Notes: a model not told the origin generated them from the letters alone. A stretch of DNA of 64,000 nucleotides from Spirosoma profusum (GCF_014699005.1 NZ_JACWZY010000007.1:1-64000); one strand, 5' to 3'; counted from the stretch's first letter, positions 53,514 through 63,115 are shown. Numbers and translations are program-made.

Positions 53514-55091
53514 ATGATAGCTGAATATGCGGAATCGCCCGTTTGTCGGGTTGATGAGATGGCCGATGGTGAACTCAGGGAGGTTCGCGTTGAGGATACT
53601 GACGTATTATTGGCGCGTGCCAATGGACAATTTTACGCGCTTCATCCTAAATGTTCACATTATGAGGGGCCATTGGCGAAAGGTGTTTTGCATGGTAACC
53701 GACTTATCTGCCCCTGGCATAATGCCTGTTTCGATGTGCGTAACGGCCAACGACTCGAATCGCCAGCTTTAAACGGGCTAACCACGCACGAAGTACGTAT
53801 TGAAAATGAGCAGGTTTTTGTGCGTTTAACTTCGAATGTACCAAGTCGGGAAAACCCGCTGGTTGCGCCAGAAGAGGAAAATCCTGAAACCTTTGTGATT
53901 ATCGGTAGTGGAGGAGCGGGCGCGTTTGCGGCTGAAGCCCTGCGTGAAGGTGGATTTACGGGTAAGATCGTGATGTTGACCGAAAGCGGAGAAGCGCCAT
54001 ACGACCGCCCGAATTGCTCAAAAGAATATCTTCAGGGAAAAGCTCCTGATGAATGGATGCCGCTACGTACCGATGAATTTTACGCCGATTATGGCATCGA
54101 AATACGTACCGGCCAACACGTAACGTCGCTCGATCCGGCAGCCAAACGTATCGGACTGGCTTCTGGTGATACGTTGACGTACACCAAAGCGCTCGTTTGC
54201 TCAGGCGGTAAACCAAACGTATTACCAGTTCCTGGGGCTGAACTCGAAGGGGTTTATCCACTTCGGACGCTGCACGACAGTCAGAAATTACGTGAGTTAG
54301 GCAAACAAGGTAAGCGTGTGGTAATTATTGGTAGCTCATTCATTGGCTTGGAGGGAGCCATGAGTCTGAGAAAACTAGGTAGCGAGGTCGACGTAGTAGG
54401 GCTTGAAAAGGTACCTTTCGAAAAGATTCTGGGCGAAAAAATTGGCCGAGTAATGCAGGGTTGGCACGAGAAAGAAGGCATCCGTTTTCATCTGGGTCGA
54501 AAAGTTGACCAATTCAAAGGCAATGGTTCTGTGAACGCTGTTGTGCTCGACAATGGCGAAAAACTGCCCGCTGATTTCGTACTGGTGGGGCTAGGCGTTA
54601 AACCACGTACTGATTTTCTGAAAGACATAGCTCTGGAAAAAGATGGAGGTGTTAAAACGGATGGTTTCCTGCAAATTGCTGAAGGGCTTTATGCGGCTGG
54701 TGATATTGCTCATTATCCGACGGATGATGGTTTACAACGTATCGAACACTGGAAAGTGGCTGGTTTACAGGGACATGTAGCGGGGTTAAATATGGCTGGT
54801 AATGAAGAACCGTATCGGTCTGTTCCGTTTTTCTGGACTAATCAGCAGGGGAAACGTATCAATTACGTAGGTCACGCAACGAAAATCGATGACATTATTT
54901 ACGATGGTGACCCAGAGAATGACGACAACTTCCTGGCTCTGTACGTTCAGGATAACCAGATTAAAGCTGCTGCCGGACTGAAACGCGACCAGGATATCAT
55001 CGCGATACGTGAATTGATGCAGGAAGGAAGGATGCCATCAGTGGAGGATGCCCGGAAAGGAGTAGAGTGGGTGAAGGAGTTGACTGTCTGA
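53514..55091 (+). CDS. Rieske ferredoxin-FAD oxidoreductase fusion (AIFM3-like)
   Basis: About 525 residues. The N-terminal Rieske domain holds Cys47-x-His49 and Cys66-x2-His69 (KCSHYEG, CPWHNACFD) for a [2Fe-2S] cluster. A pyridine-nucleotide-disulfide reductase module follows: VIIGSGGAGAFAAEALR for FAD, RVVIIGSSFIGLEGAMSLR for NAD(P)H, then GLYAAGDIA and a reductase C-terminal domain. The architecture is that of apoptosis-inducing-factor-like reductases, which pass electrons from NADH through FAD to the Rieske centre. The partner is unknown. ATG 53514 is preferred to GTG 53487. Confidence 0.88.
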   Translation: MIAEYAESPVCRVDEMADGELREVRVEDTDVLLARANGQFYALHPKCSHYEGPLAKGVLHGNRLICPWHNACFDVRNGQRLESPALNGLTTHEVRIENEQVFVRLTSNVPSRENPLVAPEEENPETFVIIGSGGAGAFAAEALREGGFTGKIVMLTESGEAPYDRPNCSKEYLQGKAPDEWMPLRTDEFYADYGIEIRTGQHVTSLDPAAKRIGLASGDTLTYTKALVCSGGKPNVLPVPGAELEGVYPLRTLHDSQKLRELGKQGKRVVIIGSSFIGLEGAMSLRKLGSEVDVVGLEKVPFEKILGEKIGRVMQGWHEKEGIRFHLGRKVDQFKGNGSVNAVVLDNGEKLPADFVLVGLGVKPRTDFLKDIALEKDGGVKTDGFLQIAEGLYAAGDIAHYPTDDGLQRIEHWKVAGLQGHVAGLNMAGNEEPYRSVPFFWTNQQGKRINYVGHATKIDDIIYDGDPENDDNFLALYVQDNQIKAAAGLKRDQDIIAIRELMQEGRMPSVEDARKGVEWVKELTV

Positions 55092-55200
55092 ACCGGGATT
55101 TAGCTGATTTGGGGATTTTCAGGATTTTGTTATTGATAAGACGTTTCGAAAAGCGTAACAAAATCCTGAAAACCCTAAAATCAGCTAAAGACCGGTTCAG
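55088..55200. repeat. Long inverted repeat, 45-bp arms
   Basis: Arms 55088-55132 and 55156-55200 pair over 45 bp with about five to six mismatches. The stop codon of the AIF-like gene (55089-55091) is inside the left arm. The arm contains TTCAGGATTTTGTTA. Related to the half copy at 53318. Confidence 0.88.
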
Positions 55201-55250
55201 ACAAAATCGAATCCACGCTACGTAGCTATCTGATTACACAGAAACCTGTT

Positions 55251-55258
55251 TACCTTTG
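55251..55258 (+). promoter_or_regulatory. -7 element of the exonuclease gene
   Basis: TACCTTTG, a TAnnTTTG match, 29 bp before the start codon. No clear TTG at -33. Confidence 0.4.
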
Positions 55259-55287
55259 CGGCTGACCGTGCGAAATTCGGTTTGGTT

Positions 55288-56118
55288 ATGACGCATCAAC
55301 TTTTCCTCAAAAAGCCGCTCGCATTTTTCGACCTCGAAACAACGGGAATAAATACGGCTAAAGACCGCATCATTGATATCTGCATCATGAAAGCCATGCC
55401 CGGTGGCGATGTTATCACTAAAAATCAGCGTGTTAATCCGGGTATGCCGATTCCGCTGGAATCGAGCATGATTCACGGTATTTACGATGAAGACGTAAAA
55501 GATGCACCCCCATTCAAGGCTGTTGCCCGAACACTGGCTCAGTTTCTGGAAGGCTGCGATCTGGCCGGATTTAACAGCAATCGTTTCGACGTACCACTGT
55601 TGGTCGAAGAGTTTTTGCGGGCAAATGTCGATTTTGATCTAAAAAACCGTCGCCAGGTTGATGCCCAGCGGATTTTTCATCTGATGGAGCCGCGCAATCT
55701 GTCGGCAGCTTATAAATTCTATTGCAGCAAAGAACTGATTGGTGCACACAGTGCCGAAGTTGATACGTTGGCAACCCTTGAAGTACTCAATGCGCAGGTG
55801 CAACGCTACGTTGGCATGGTGGGACGTACCGACAGCGGACAGGACGTAGTGTTTGAAAATGATGTCGATATGCTCCACAGCCTGACGGCCAACACGAACG
55901 TCGATCTGGCGGGGCGCATGATTCTCAACGACAAAGGCGAAGAAGTTTTCAACTTTGGCAAGCACAAAGGCATCCCTGTGATGGACGTACTGAAAAAAGA
56001 GCCTTCTTTCTACGACTGGATACTCAAAGGCGACTTCCCGCTCGATACCAAACGTCGACTGACCGAAATCCGATTACGTATGTTCAGCAACAGCCTGAAC
56101 AGCACCGTTAAGCGATAG
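55288..56118 (+). CDS. DnaQ-like 3'-5' exonuclease with ExoX-like C-terminal domain
   Basis: 276 residues. DEDDh exonuclease motifs: FFDLETTG (Asp15, Glu17), GFNSNRFDVPLL (second Asp) and GAHSAEVDTLAT (His and Asp of motif III). The C-terminal ~60 residues (VFNFGKHKGIPVMDVLKKEPSFYDWILKGDFP) match the small domain found in ExoX-like proteins. Acts on single-stranded DNA ends in repair or proofreading. ATG 55288 preferred to TTG 55282. It is convergent with, and 3 bp from, the kelch gene. Confidence 0.88.
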   Translation: MTHQLFLKKPLAFFDLETTGINTAKDRIIDICIMKAMPGGDVITKNQRVNPGMPIPLESSMIHGIYDEDVKDAPPFKAVARTLAQFLEGCDLAGFNSNRFDVPLLVEEFLRANVDFDLKNRRQVDAQRIFHLMEPRNLSAAYKFYCSKELIGAHSAEVDTLATLEVLNAQVQRYVGMVGRTDSGQDVVFENDVDMLHSLTANTNVDLAGRMILNDKGEEVFNFGKHKGIPVMDVLKKEPSFYDWILKGDFPLDTKRRLTEIRLRMFSNSLNSTVKR

Positions 56119-56121
56119 CGT

Positions 56122-57054
56122 TTATTTAAATCCAGGCGTTACCTCGAACACGACAGGTATGTTGGCGGTGTTTTTACCAGCTATGAAAAGTTTCTGGCCG
56201 TCGGAAAACAAATTGCCGTAGCTGGGCAGGCCTTCCAGTTTAATGGGTTGGGCAGCCCATACATCTTTCTGAATATCATAAACATAAATCGAATCATTCT
56301 GCAATAGATACAGATATTCACCCAATACGGCTGCATACGTACTTTCATAGCTAGTGTTTATATCGAACGTAGCATCCTGTAACGTTGTCCAGGTGTTTGA
56401 AGTGGTCGAGAAATAAGAAATTTTTCGTTTCGCATTTTCGCCACCTAATACGTACAAACGGTCTTTATAAGCGACTATTTGACTTCTGTTTGTGGCAAAG
56501 GGATAATTTGGAGCCGTAAACCACTTGTCCTGACTGATGGTGTAGTACTTGAAAAGATTACTGGCAGTACGACCACCCACGAAATAGATATTACCATTAT
56601 AATAGCCTACACCAGCCTCGCCATTATTGTCTTTTGCTGTTGTTGGGTAGGTTATATTCGCCCAGGTATTAGACGAAGCCGTGTATTTGGTAGCATCATT
56701 CGCAATGTAAAAAATGTTGGTGCCGTCGGAAACCAGCCTGCTGCTATAGCCACAACCGCAAACATTGCTGGATTTAGCCAAAGCCGACGAAAATGTATTT
56801 GAACTGATACTGTATCGTACCATAAACTGTGCTTTAGCGGTATTGCTCCAGTTGCCGAAGTAGATGCTATTCCCAACCAGAACGGATAGAATAGGGTAAT
56901 TTCCGGCATCGAATGTAGTAATGGGTACGCCAAGTTGCTTCGGCGTCAGGACGATGTCATTTACAGTTATTTCAGGAGTAACAGGAGTTGAATCCTCTTT
57001 TTTCTTGCATCCAGCAATCAGAAGGACAAGCAGCACGAAAAAGAACGCTTTCAT
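56122..57054 (-). CDS. Kelch-repeat lipoprotein
   Basis: 310 residues. Lipobox LIAGC (Cys16) followed by Lys-Lys-Lys-Glu. About five kelch-like blades can be seen (GYYNGNIYFVGGRTASNLFKYYTI, AYKDRLYVLGGENAKRKISYFST, VLGEYLYLLQNDSIYVYDI, LFSDGQKLFIAGK), giving a beta-propeller on the cell surface or periplasmic face. Probably a binding protein; partner unknown. Confidence 0.8.
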   Translation of the reverse strand: MKAFFFVLLVLLIAGCKKKEDSTPVTPEITVNDIVLTPKQLGVPITTFDAGNYPILSVLVGNSIYFGNWSNTAKAQFMVRYSISSNTFSSALAKSSNVCGCGYSSRLVSDGTNIFYIANDATKYTASSNTWANITYPTTAKDNNGEAGVGYYNGNIYFVGGRTASNLFKYYTISQDKWFTAPNYPFATNRSQIVAYKDRLYVLGGENAKRKISYFSTTSNTWTTLQDATFDINTSYESTYAAVLGEYLYLLQNDSIYVYDIQKDVWAAQPIKLEGLPSYGNLFSDGQKLFIAGKNTANIPVVFEVTPGFK

Positions 57055-57173
57055 GATTGAGAGTAGTTAGAGTATGAGTTGGGTTTCAGTAGTTTATCAA
57101 GCAAAATTCAGTGTAAATATCTATGGATTTTAGCGTATAACTACTGGTAATGATACGCGTAAAAATCCCTTTT

Positions 57174-58136
57174 TTAGGGAATTGCTTTCGGTTTAGCCGG
57201 AAATATATCCATTACAACTGAACGAAGAACGGCAAACGCGATTACCCCAAAAAGAAGCGGAGCCAAAACGCGTAGATAGTCACGGGGAGCGTCAGCGGCC
57301 ATGAGGTCATTAATCGATGATTCGTAAAGCGCCTGTAACGTATCGTTTGGCTTCAGAATGCTGTAATCGTGTTCACTGATAACTATAATCCATACTTTTT
57401 CCTGAAAGCGAACGGTTGCTTCGTACTCGTACCAGTCGAAACTACTCGAACTCCGGCCAATGGATCGACTCCGCGTATCGAGAACCTGAACCGAAACGGA
57501 TTGACCCTGCTCTTTCAATTGATCGTAATAGTTAAAATACCGCCAGGTATCGTAGGTTAGGAACGCTGCGAAAATGACCAGTTCAGTTGCCAGAACAATG
57601 CGGGCTGTCGTTTTAAGTGCCGGTACGGGAAGAACGGTTGCGATAAGACCTGACGCCATGAAAAAGAAAGCCGTACCGAGTACGATGCACAACAGAAGTA
57701 GATTGGTTTCGTTGCCAAACTCACGTATGATTGACCATCTGACGAGCCGGGATTTTTGAGCAGTTTGAGCCACCTGAGCAGCGCGAACCGGTTGTCGGAA
57801 CGCATCGTATTGCTCGTGATAAATCAGGTGAACCGTATCGCCCTTGCTTACAAAATGGTTGTTTAGAACGTAGCGTGTAGTGTAACTTTTGCCCCGGAAC
57901 GTAAAGGTTAGATAATCGACATTTCCCAGTATGTCACGCCAGGATTTTTGCTTGGTATCTACTTCACTGATACGTACAACCTGGCGTTGGCCTTCCTTTG
58001 CAAACTGATTATCTAAACGGAATTCTTCATAAAACTGCCAGCAACCCCAGGTAGCAACGCCCAGCAGCCCGGTAACAACCAACGATGCCACGAAGCTATA
58101 AATGCGACCAATCGACTTGACTAATTCCTCCAGCAT
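57174..58136 (-). CDS. Membrane protein with duplicated DUF3592-like halves
   Basis: 320 residues with four membrane helices. Two similar units follow each other: helix, then a soluble beta-rich segment (VVRISEVDTKQKSWRDILG to VHLIYHEQYDAFRQP; and VSVQVLDTRSRSIGRSSSSF to LQALYESSINDLM), then helix. The soluble units have the look of DUF3592 domains (a variable strand, a Tyr-rich strand, then a GDTV/NDTL turn). Internal duplication seems clear; function unknown. Confidence 0.6.
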   Translation of the reverse strand: MLEELVKSIGRIYSFVASLVVTGLLGVATWGCWQFYEEFRLDNQFAKEGQRQVVRISEVDTKQKSWRDILGNVDYLTFTFRGKSYTTRYVLNNHFVSKGDTVHLIYHEQYDAFRQPVRAAQVAQTAQKSRLVRWSIIREFGNETNLLLLCIVLGTAFFFMASGLIATVLPVPALKTTARIVLATELVIFAAFLTYDTWRYFNYYDQLKEQGQSVSVQVLDTRSRSIGRSSSSFDWYEYEATVRFQEKVWIIVISEHDYSILKPNDTLQALYESSINDLMAADAPRDYLRVLAPLLFGVIAFAVLRSVVMDIFPAKPKAIP

Positions 58137-58687
58137 GAGTTTCGTAGTATATGTAAGGAATTACACGGTGCAGTTACTGATCAATACTTGTACGTTAAAA
58201 ATAAGCTGCGGAGAAAAACGTAGGCTGAACCACTTCGTAAACGGTACAAAAAAGAAGCAAAAACATATCAACTAAAGGCTTGCTGGATAAATAAATCTAT
58301 CAAATGCTATACATGGTTAACTAATTGAATAATAATATAGTAGAGAGTTTTTTAATCTTGTTTCTAATCGATTTATGCGTTTATTTCGTGCCAGTTCGTA
58401 TTGAACAGGCATTCATACATTGCCTGTAAGATTACCCCACCGTAATACGTCATTTCTGAAAGGCTTTTTACTAACCAGGCGGCAAAACACGGATTTTTGC
58501 TTGATCAGACGCGTATTTATACGCTATGACACGGCTTGGTTAATGGCTTACTTTGCTTCTGGTAATGATAGTCAGAGTCTGTGGATTCCTATGGGGTTCA
58601 TGGTATTATCTTGACCATACTGGCCGATATGGCCTCGAAGAAGCCAGAGAATAACTGCTTAACGAACCTTGCTAAATACCAAACCAA
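58137..58687. other. Gene-free stretch of about 550 bp
   Basis: The first half (58140-58400) is AT-rich; the second half holds a short hairpin GCGTATTTATACGC (near 58510) and no ORF with coding character (a 64-codon frame at 58420 has no family features). It separates divergent genes and should carry promoters for both. I find no clear TTG/TAnnTTTG pair. Confidence 0.45.
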
Positions 58688-59608
58688 ATGAATACTCATC
58701 GATACCTCACTCTGTTTTTAAGTCTGGCAACCAGCACTGTGTTCGCTCAGACACAACCGATGATCGCCCTGAACACGGACAACCCAACGGTTAATCTCCC
58801 AACAGCGGTAAAATCGCCCCGTAAACCAAAAGCTGTCGAAGCGCCTTTCTATATTAAACTATTTGGCTTTTACGGCTTGCTTACGCCTGGTTCTCGAATT
58901 GAAACCAGTTATTCGCAATCGTCAACGGGAACAAATACCCAGTTTACCACTAACTCTAAAGGATTAGGAGCCGGACCACGCGCAGGTGCAGGCATTGGGG
59001 TGATTGTCAGTGATTTTATTAACCTCGGTATTGATGCCGATATGCTATTTGGTGCCGAACTTAAAACCGATAACCGCTATAAAGGCTCTAATTATACGTA
59101 TACCAGCACCACAACTACCAACCTGCGAGTATTGTCTATTACGCCGAACATTACGTTCAAAGCCTTGTCCCGTCCTGCCTATTATATCTACAATCGGCTG
59201 GGTATCGTTGGGGGGATTGTTATGGAGTATAAGACCGCTCAAACCAGTCTGAACGCACCCACAGCGGGCGCACCCACAACGGGTGAAACGCTGACTGACT
59301 ATTCAGATAATTCATTAGCACTTGGTTATCAGGCGGCTATTGGTATTCAATTCCGTTTGGGCGAGAGTTTGCGGGGTTTTGCCGAAGTAGTGGCCATTAA
59401 CCAGTCATTCCAACCTAAAGAATCCAAATATACGTCTTCCAGTACCAAGAGTGGCGTAACGACTAAAACTACGTATTTCAACCAATATAGGGATGAGGGC
59501 GAATATATAACGACAAAAAAAGAGGGGTCCGACGTCTATCAGAATCCTAGTTATACCGTCGCCATGAACAGTGTCGGTTTGGGGGCTGGTATCCTGTTCC
59601 GATTCTGA
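58688..59608 (+). CDS. Outer-membrane beta-barrel protein
   Basis: 306 residues with a signal peptide ending at VFAQ. Alternating amphipathic strands (YIKLFGFYGLLTPGSRIETSYS, GIGVIVSDFINLGIDADMLFG, LRVLSITPNITFKAL, LGYQAAIGIQFRLGESLRGFAEVV) end in the C-terminal Phe typical of barrels (LGAGILFRF). Thr/Ser-rich extracellular-type loops. It immediately precedes tssE, so a part in the secretion machinery is possible but not shown. Confidence 0.7.
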   Translation: MNTHRYLTLFLSLATSTVFAQTQPMIALNTDNPTVNLPTAVKSPRKPKAVEAPFYIKLFGFYGLLTPGSRIETSYSQSSTGTNTQFTTNSKGLGAGPRAGAGIGVIVSDFINLGIDADMLFGAELKTDNRYKGSNYTYTSTTTTNLRVLSITPNITFKALSRPAYYIYNRLGIVGGIVMEYKTAQTSLNAPTAGAPTTGETLTDYSDNSLALGYQAAIGIQFRLGESLRGFAEVVAINQSFQPKESKYTSSSTKSGVTTKTTYFNQYRDEGEYITTKKEGSDVYQNPSYTVAMNSVGLGAGILFRF

Positions 59609-59622
59609 ATCAACGTAGCATT

Positions 59623-60054
59623 ATGCCCCAGTCCTATTATACATTGCCGCTACGTTTAGATGAGATCGTCCAGCGTAAGCTTCATTCGACTTGCTCCCTG
59701 CCGCAGTCGATCGCCCAAAACCTGTACCTTATGTTGACGACTCACTTCAAGGAGTCACGATTTGATGATACATTCGGGTGCAGTTTATGGGACGAAGACT
59801 TTGTGAGCCAGTCGGATAGCCGGTGGAAAGAGACAATTCGCCAATCCATCGAAACCTCGGTTGCTCAGTATGAAAATCGCCTGACTCAGGTGCGGGTGCG
59901 TGTCGATCTGACCGATCAGGAGATGCAGGTAAGCCGAGTTAACCGCCGGGTGAAACGTCAGCTTACCATCTGGATTGATGGCGTATTGGCCCGTACAAAC
60001 GAGCGGTTTTCATTCCAGCGAAGCCTGTATATAGCGCCCCTCTCAACGGAATAA
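59623..60054 (+). CDS. tssE: Type VI secretion baseplate protein TssE (gp25-like)
   Basis: 143 residues, GPW/gp25 family. Sequence runs from the N-terminal LRLDEIVQRKLHSTCSLPQSIAQNLYLML through FGCSLWDEDFV to VRVDLTDQEM. It is a wedge component that polymerises with TssF and TssG at the baseplate. The identification rests on context as well as fold. The gap to the upstream barrel gene is 14 bp, and tssF follows after about 100 bp. Confidence 0.8.
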   Translation: MPQSYYTLPLRLDEIVQRKLHSTCSLPQSIAQNLYLMLTTHFKESRFDDTFGCSLWDEDFVSQSDSRWKETIRQSIETSVAQYENRLTQVRVRVDLTDQEMQVSRVNRRVKRQLTIWIDGVLARTNERFSFQRSLYIAPLSTE

Positions 60055-60152
60055 TGTTTCGGCCGGACCACCGGTATAATTCCGAAATCAACGTATCAGG
60101 TTGACTAACGTAGCAATCTGTTACGTTGTCCGAAACCTTGAACTTTTAACCC

Positions 60153-62027
60153 ATGCCATCCTCAAATATACTTTCAGAAGGTTTTACTCGCGATCGTGTT
60201 AAAAGCCGGATGCTACGTCGGGCGGCTGACCTGTGGGGTTACGCGGAGACGGATCTGGATAGTTTCGATCCGCTGGTAGCTCTTCTGATCGAAGCTTGCG
60301 CCGTTGAATTCGAGCGAGTGGCAGTTGAGATTGGTAATACGCAGACTCGATTGCTCGACCGGCTGGCGCAGGTGTTGCACCCCGATCCGAACGTAGCACG
60401 CCCTGCTTTTGCTGTGGCGCAGGTACGTTCCGTTGAACCAAAATCGCGTGTATCGACGACTACGCAACTGGTGCACAAACGCGTAAGTGCGGGACGGGCC
60501 GATTCAGGCGGAGCGTCGACAGGCCAGGAAGTTTATTTTTCCCCCATTGGTGCTGCTACGTTGGTCGATGGAACAATTCGTTACGTTGCTACTAATGATA
60601 CGTTGTTTCGAATTGACGAAGCCAATCAGAAAGTTCCGTTGGCGCAGCGTCAGGGAGCAGCATCTATACAGTCGTATCAGTCACTTTGGCTGGGACTGGA
60701 ACTAAACGAAAGCGTAACCTCGCTTGAAGGGGTCTCCTTCTTTTTTGACTGGCCAACGGAAGCAGGGCAGGATGGGCTGCAGGCTATTTTGGTCGGCAGC
60801 ACGTGGCAACTGGCCGAGCAACCGCTGACGCTACGTACAGGATCATCTAGGGACCAAGCATCGACAGGACAGTCACTGATTGACAACGAGTTCAACGTAA
60901 TGTACAAAGTGGAGAAGCAGGCTGCTGCTGCTTTTGACCGTCACTTTATTACCGTCGAAGCCGCCCCGTCGCTTCAGTCGCTAAGTGGGCATCGAAAGCC
61001 GTATCCGGCCGTGTTTGGACAGTGGTTTTCGGAACGTGACCTGAAACCAATGCGTGATTCGATCTGGTGGATTGAGCTGCAACTGCCCTACACCATTAGT
61101 CAGGAGGCACTATCGGGTGTTTTTTGCGGAATCAACTGCTTTCCGGTCGTTAATCGACGACTCCACCGCATTACGTATCGGCTTCAGCAGAATCTCAATA
61201 TTATTCCGCTCGAAACAGACCGCTGTTTTTTATCCATTCGCGAAGTTCGTACCAGCCAAAACCGGCAACTCACGTCTACGCCTTTAGGCAATCTGACCGA
61301 TCTGGATACCGACAGCTATTCCGTGCAATATGGCGTGAGTCGATTCGATGACCGGGATGCGCGTCAGGCGCTAACCAACCTCCTGGATTTGTTACGCGAC
61401 GAAAGTGCTTCATTTGCGGCACTGGGCGAAGATTTTCTGTCGTCGGTCATTCGCGAATTGAATCAGGCGCTGGCCCGGCTCGAAGCGAAGGTAGACCAGA
61501 AAACCAGGAAACGAGATTCTATTCCGTATCTCATTATCAGACCAAAACAGGTTGGCGATACCGTTTTTATCGAGTATTGGACGTGCGATGGCGAAGCGGC
61601 TAACCGGCTCCCGGCCAATAGTAAACTCAGGCCATACGCTGATACATCTCTCCGGCCCGAATCAGGGTTTTTAGTGACACCTACAGTTGGCGGTCGTGAA
61701 CGGCCCAAAGATTCGGAGAAAATTACGCAGTATAAACGGTCGTTGCTGACGCGCAACCGAATCGTGACTCCTGAAGACGTAAAGGCAGTATGTCAGGCCG
61801 AACTTGGGACACACCTCCAATCGGTGCGGGTTGAGCGGGCATTTCGCGTAAGTGCCTCCCCAACAAGTGGATTTGAACGATGCATTCGGGTAGAACTTCA
61901 ACCGTCGACAGGTAGTAATTATTCGTCTGTCGACTGGGCGCAACAGGCCCGTTTACTACAGTTGAATTTGGAAGCGCAGTCAGTATCTGCCCTGCCTTAT
62001 CAGGTTATTGTGGAAAATGTAAAATGA
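60153..62027 (+). CDS. tssF: Type VI secretion baseplate protein TssF
   Basis: 624 residues. N-terminal signature VKSRMLRRAADLWGYAETDLDSFDPLVALLIEACAVE and RLLDRLAQVLHPDPNVARPAF, then a long body ending with RNRIVTPEDVKAVCQAELG. It matches TssF of the Bacteroidota class (T6SS-iii). Large wedge subunit. Its stop lies a few bases before an inverted repeat in the gap to tssG. Confidence 0.85.
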   Translation: MPSSNILSEGFTRDRVKSRMLRRAADLWGYAETDLDSFDPLVALLIEACAVEFERVAVEIGNTQTRLLDRLAQVLHPDPNVARPAFAVAQVRSVEPKSRVSTTTQLVHKRVSAGRADSGGASTGQEVYFSPIGAATLVDGTIRYVATNDTLFRIDEANQKVPLAQRQGAASIQSYQSLWLGLELNESVTSLEGVSFFFDWPTEAGQDGLQAILVGSTWQLAEQPLTLRTGSSRDQASTGQSLIDNEFNVMYKVEKQAAAAFDRHFITVEAAPSLQSLSGHRKPYPAVFGQWFSERDLKPMRDSIWWIELQLPYTISQEALSGVFCGINCFPVVNRRLHRITYRLQQNLNIIPLETDRCFLSIREVRTSQNRQLTSTPLGNLTDLDTDSYSVQYGVSRFDDRDARQALTNLLDLLRDESASFAALGEDFLSSVIRELNQALARLEAKVDQKTRKRDSIPYLIIRPKQVGDTVFIEYWTCDGEAANRLPANSKLRPYADTSLRPESGFLVTPTVGGRERPKDSEKITQYKRSLLTRNRIVTPEDVKAVCQAELGTHLQSVRVERAFRVSASPTSGFERCIRVELQPSTGSNYSSVDWAQQARLLQLNLEAQSVSALPYQVIVENVK

Positions 62028-62030
62028 AGA

Positions 62031-62091
62031 ATGAGCGATGAGTTGGTTGACACCAGCAATTATTAAGTGCGTCAGCAAACTCATCGCTCAT
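62031..62091. repeat. Inverted repeat between tssF and tssG
   Basis: 21-bp arms 62031-62051 and 62071-62091 with two mismatches (ATGAGCGATGAGTTGGTTGA and its complement), 19-bp loop. It starts just after the tssF stop and ends 17 bp before the tssG ATG, so it may separate expression levels within the operon. Confidence 0.8.
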
Positions 62092-62108
62092 CACTAAAAT
62101 TGAGCTTG

Positions 62109-63041
62109 ATGGAACTCCTGAACAACTACGCTGAACGCCTGAAACACCTGCCGTTTGACCTAAGGGCCGAGGTGATGCTGGCTGACATGCTTGACGATGG
62201 AATTTCGTTCGATGAACTGATTCTGAATCCAATTGGTCCTCATAAACGAGCTTTTGGACGCGACATTGATAGTACCGAATGGATCGAATCACAGCGAAAG
62301 GCGCAGCGGTGGTTGCAAATTAACCTGAATCGTAGTGGGCTGTATGACCTGTTGCCCGAAGGGGTTTTTCACCAGCCAACCACCGGCAAGACACTTACTG
62401 ATAAGGAAGAAGTGTTGCGTGAAATGGACATTCAGCGTCAGCGGGAAGAAGCCTCACGTCGATTTTTTCTGCCAATTGAACAGGAGTTTCTGCGGCAACG
62501 CGTCCGGATTGAGCAGGAAGAGCGCCAGTTTCTGAATACGGCCGACAATATTCCCGATGAGCTGATGGAGCGTTTCTGGACGCTCCCATCGTTTCTGACG
62601 CCGATTCAGAAAAAACGTTTGCTGTTGCTGATCCCACTCATGCATCAACTGGCTGGAGACCTGAATGCCATGACAGCCTGTTTTGAGGAATTAATCGAGG
62701 AGCGGGTAAGTCTGGCATTCGACGTAGCAGGCGGTACGTTGATTCAAGCCGACGTAGCACCGCTGGGGCAGTGGGAGCTAGGCGAAACGTCGCTGTTCGA
62801 TGGATGGCTACCCAACGATGAACCTACATTATGCCTAACGATACGTATCGACCAAAACGAACGTATCGCAAACTATTTGCCAGGGCAACCCGGACGTCAG
62901 TTCATTGAATGGCTAAGCGGCTATCTAGTCCCGTTGGATGTGAATTTTCGACTGGAGCTTGATACGTCGGCTATTGAGGATGCTTTTTTATTGGAAGATA
63001 ATGACCAATTCGGTCGACTGGATTTTAATACGTATGTATGA
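62109..63041 (+). CDS. tssG: Type VI secretion baseplate protein TssG-like
   Basis: About 310 residues from the ATG at 62109 (MELLNNYAERLKHLPFDLRAE). Position between tssF and tssK, size, and the charged helical centre (QREEASRRFFLPIEQEFLRQRVRIEQEERQF) fit the divergent TssG of Bacteroidota. Sequence similarity to proteobacterial TssG is not apparent by eye. A GTG 14 codons upstream lies within the inverted repeat and is less likely. Confidence 0.65.
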   Translation: MELLNNYAERLKHLPFDLRAEVMLADMLDDGISFDELILNPIGPHKRAFGRDIDSTEWIESQRKAQRWLQINLNRSGLYDLLPEGVFHQPTTGKTLTDKEEVLREMDIQRQREEASRRFFLPIEQEFLRQRVRIEQEERQFLNTADNIPDELMERFWTLPSFLTPIQKKRLLLLIPLMHQLAGDLNAMTACFEELIEERVSLAFDVAGGTLIQADVAPLGQWELGETSLFDGWLPNDEPTLCLTIRIDQNERIANYLPGQPGRQFIEWLSGYLVPLDVNFRLELDTSAIEDAFLLEDNDQFGRLDFNTYV

Positions 63042-63050
63042 GGTATGATG

Positions 63051-63091
63051 TAGGATATATTACTTACGCGTGAATTACATCATATATCCTA
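63051..63091. repeat. Short inverted repeat before tssK
   Basis: TAGGATATAT (63051-63060) and ATATATCCTA (63082-63091) are exact complements; flanking ATGATGTA/TACATCAT words also recur. It fills the tssG-tssK gap. Confidence 0.6.
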
Positions 63092-63115
63092 TATTTAACT
63101 AATAACCACTCTCTT

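Noticed and set aside
58420..58614. 64-codon frame in the gap before the outer-membrane barrel gene
   Set aside because: No recognisable domain, poor codon pattern and no promoter; more likely chance in a 550-bp gap.
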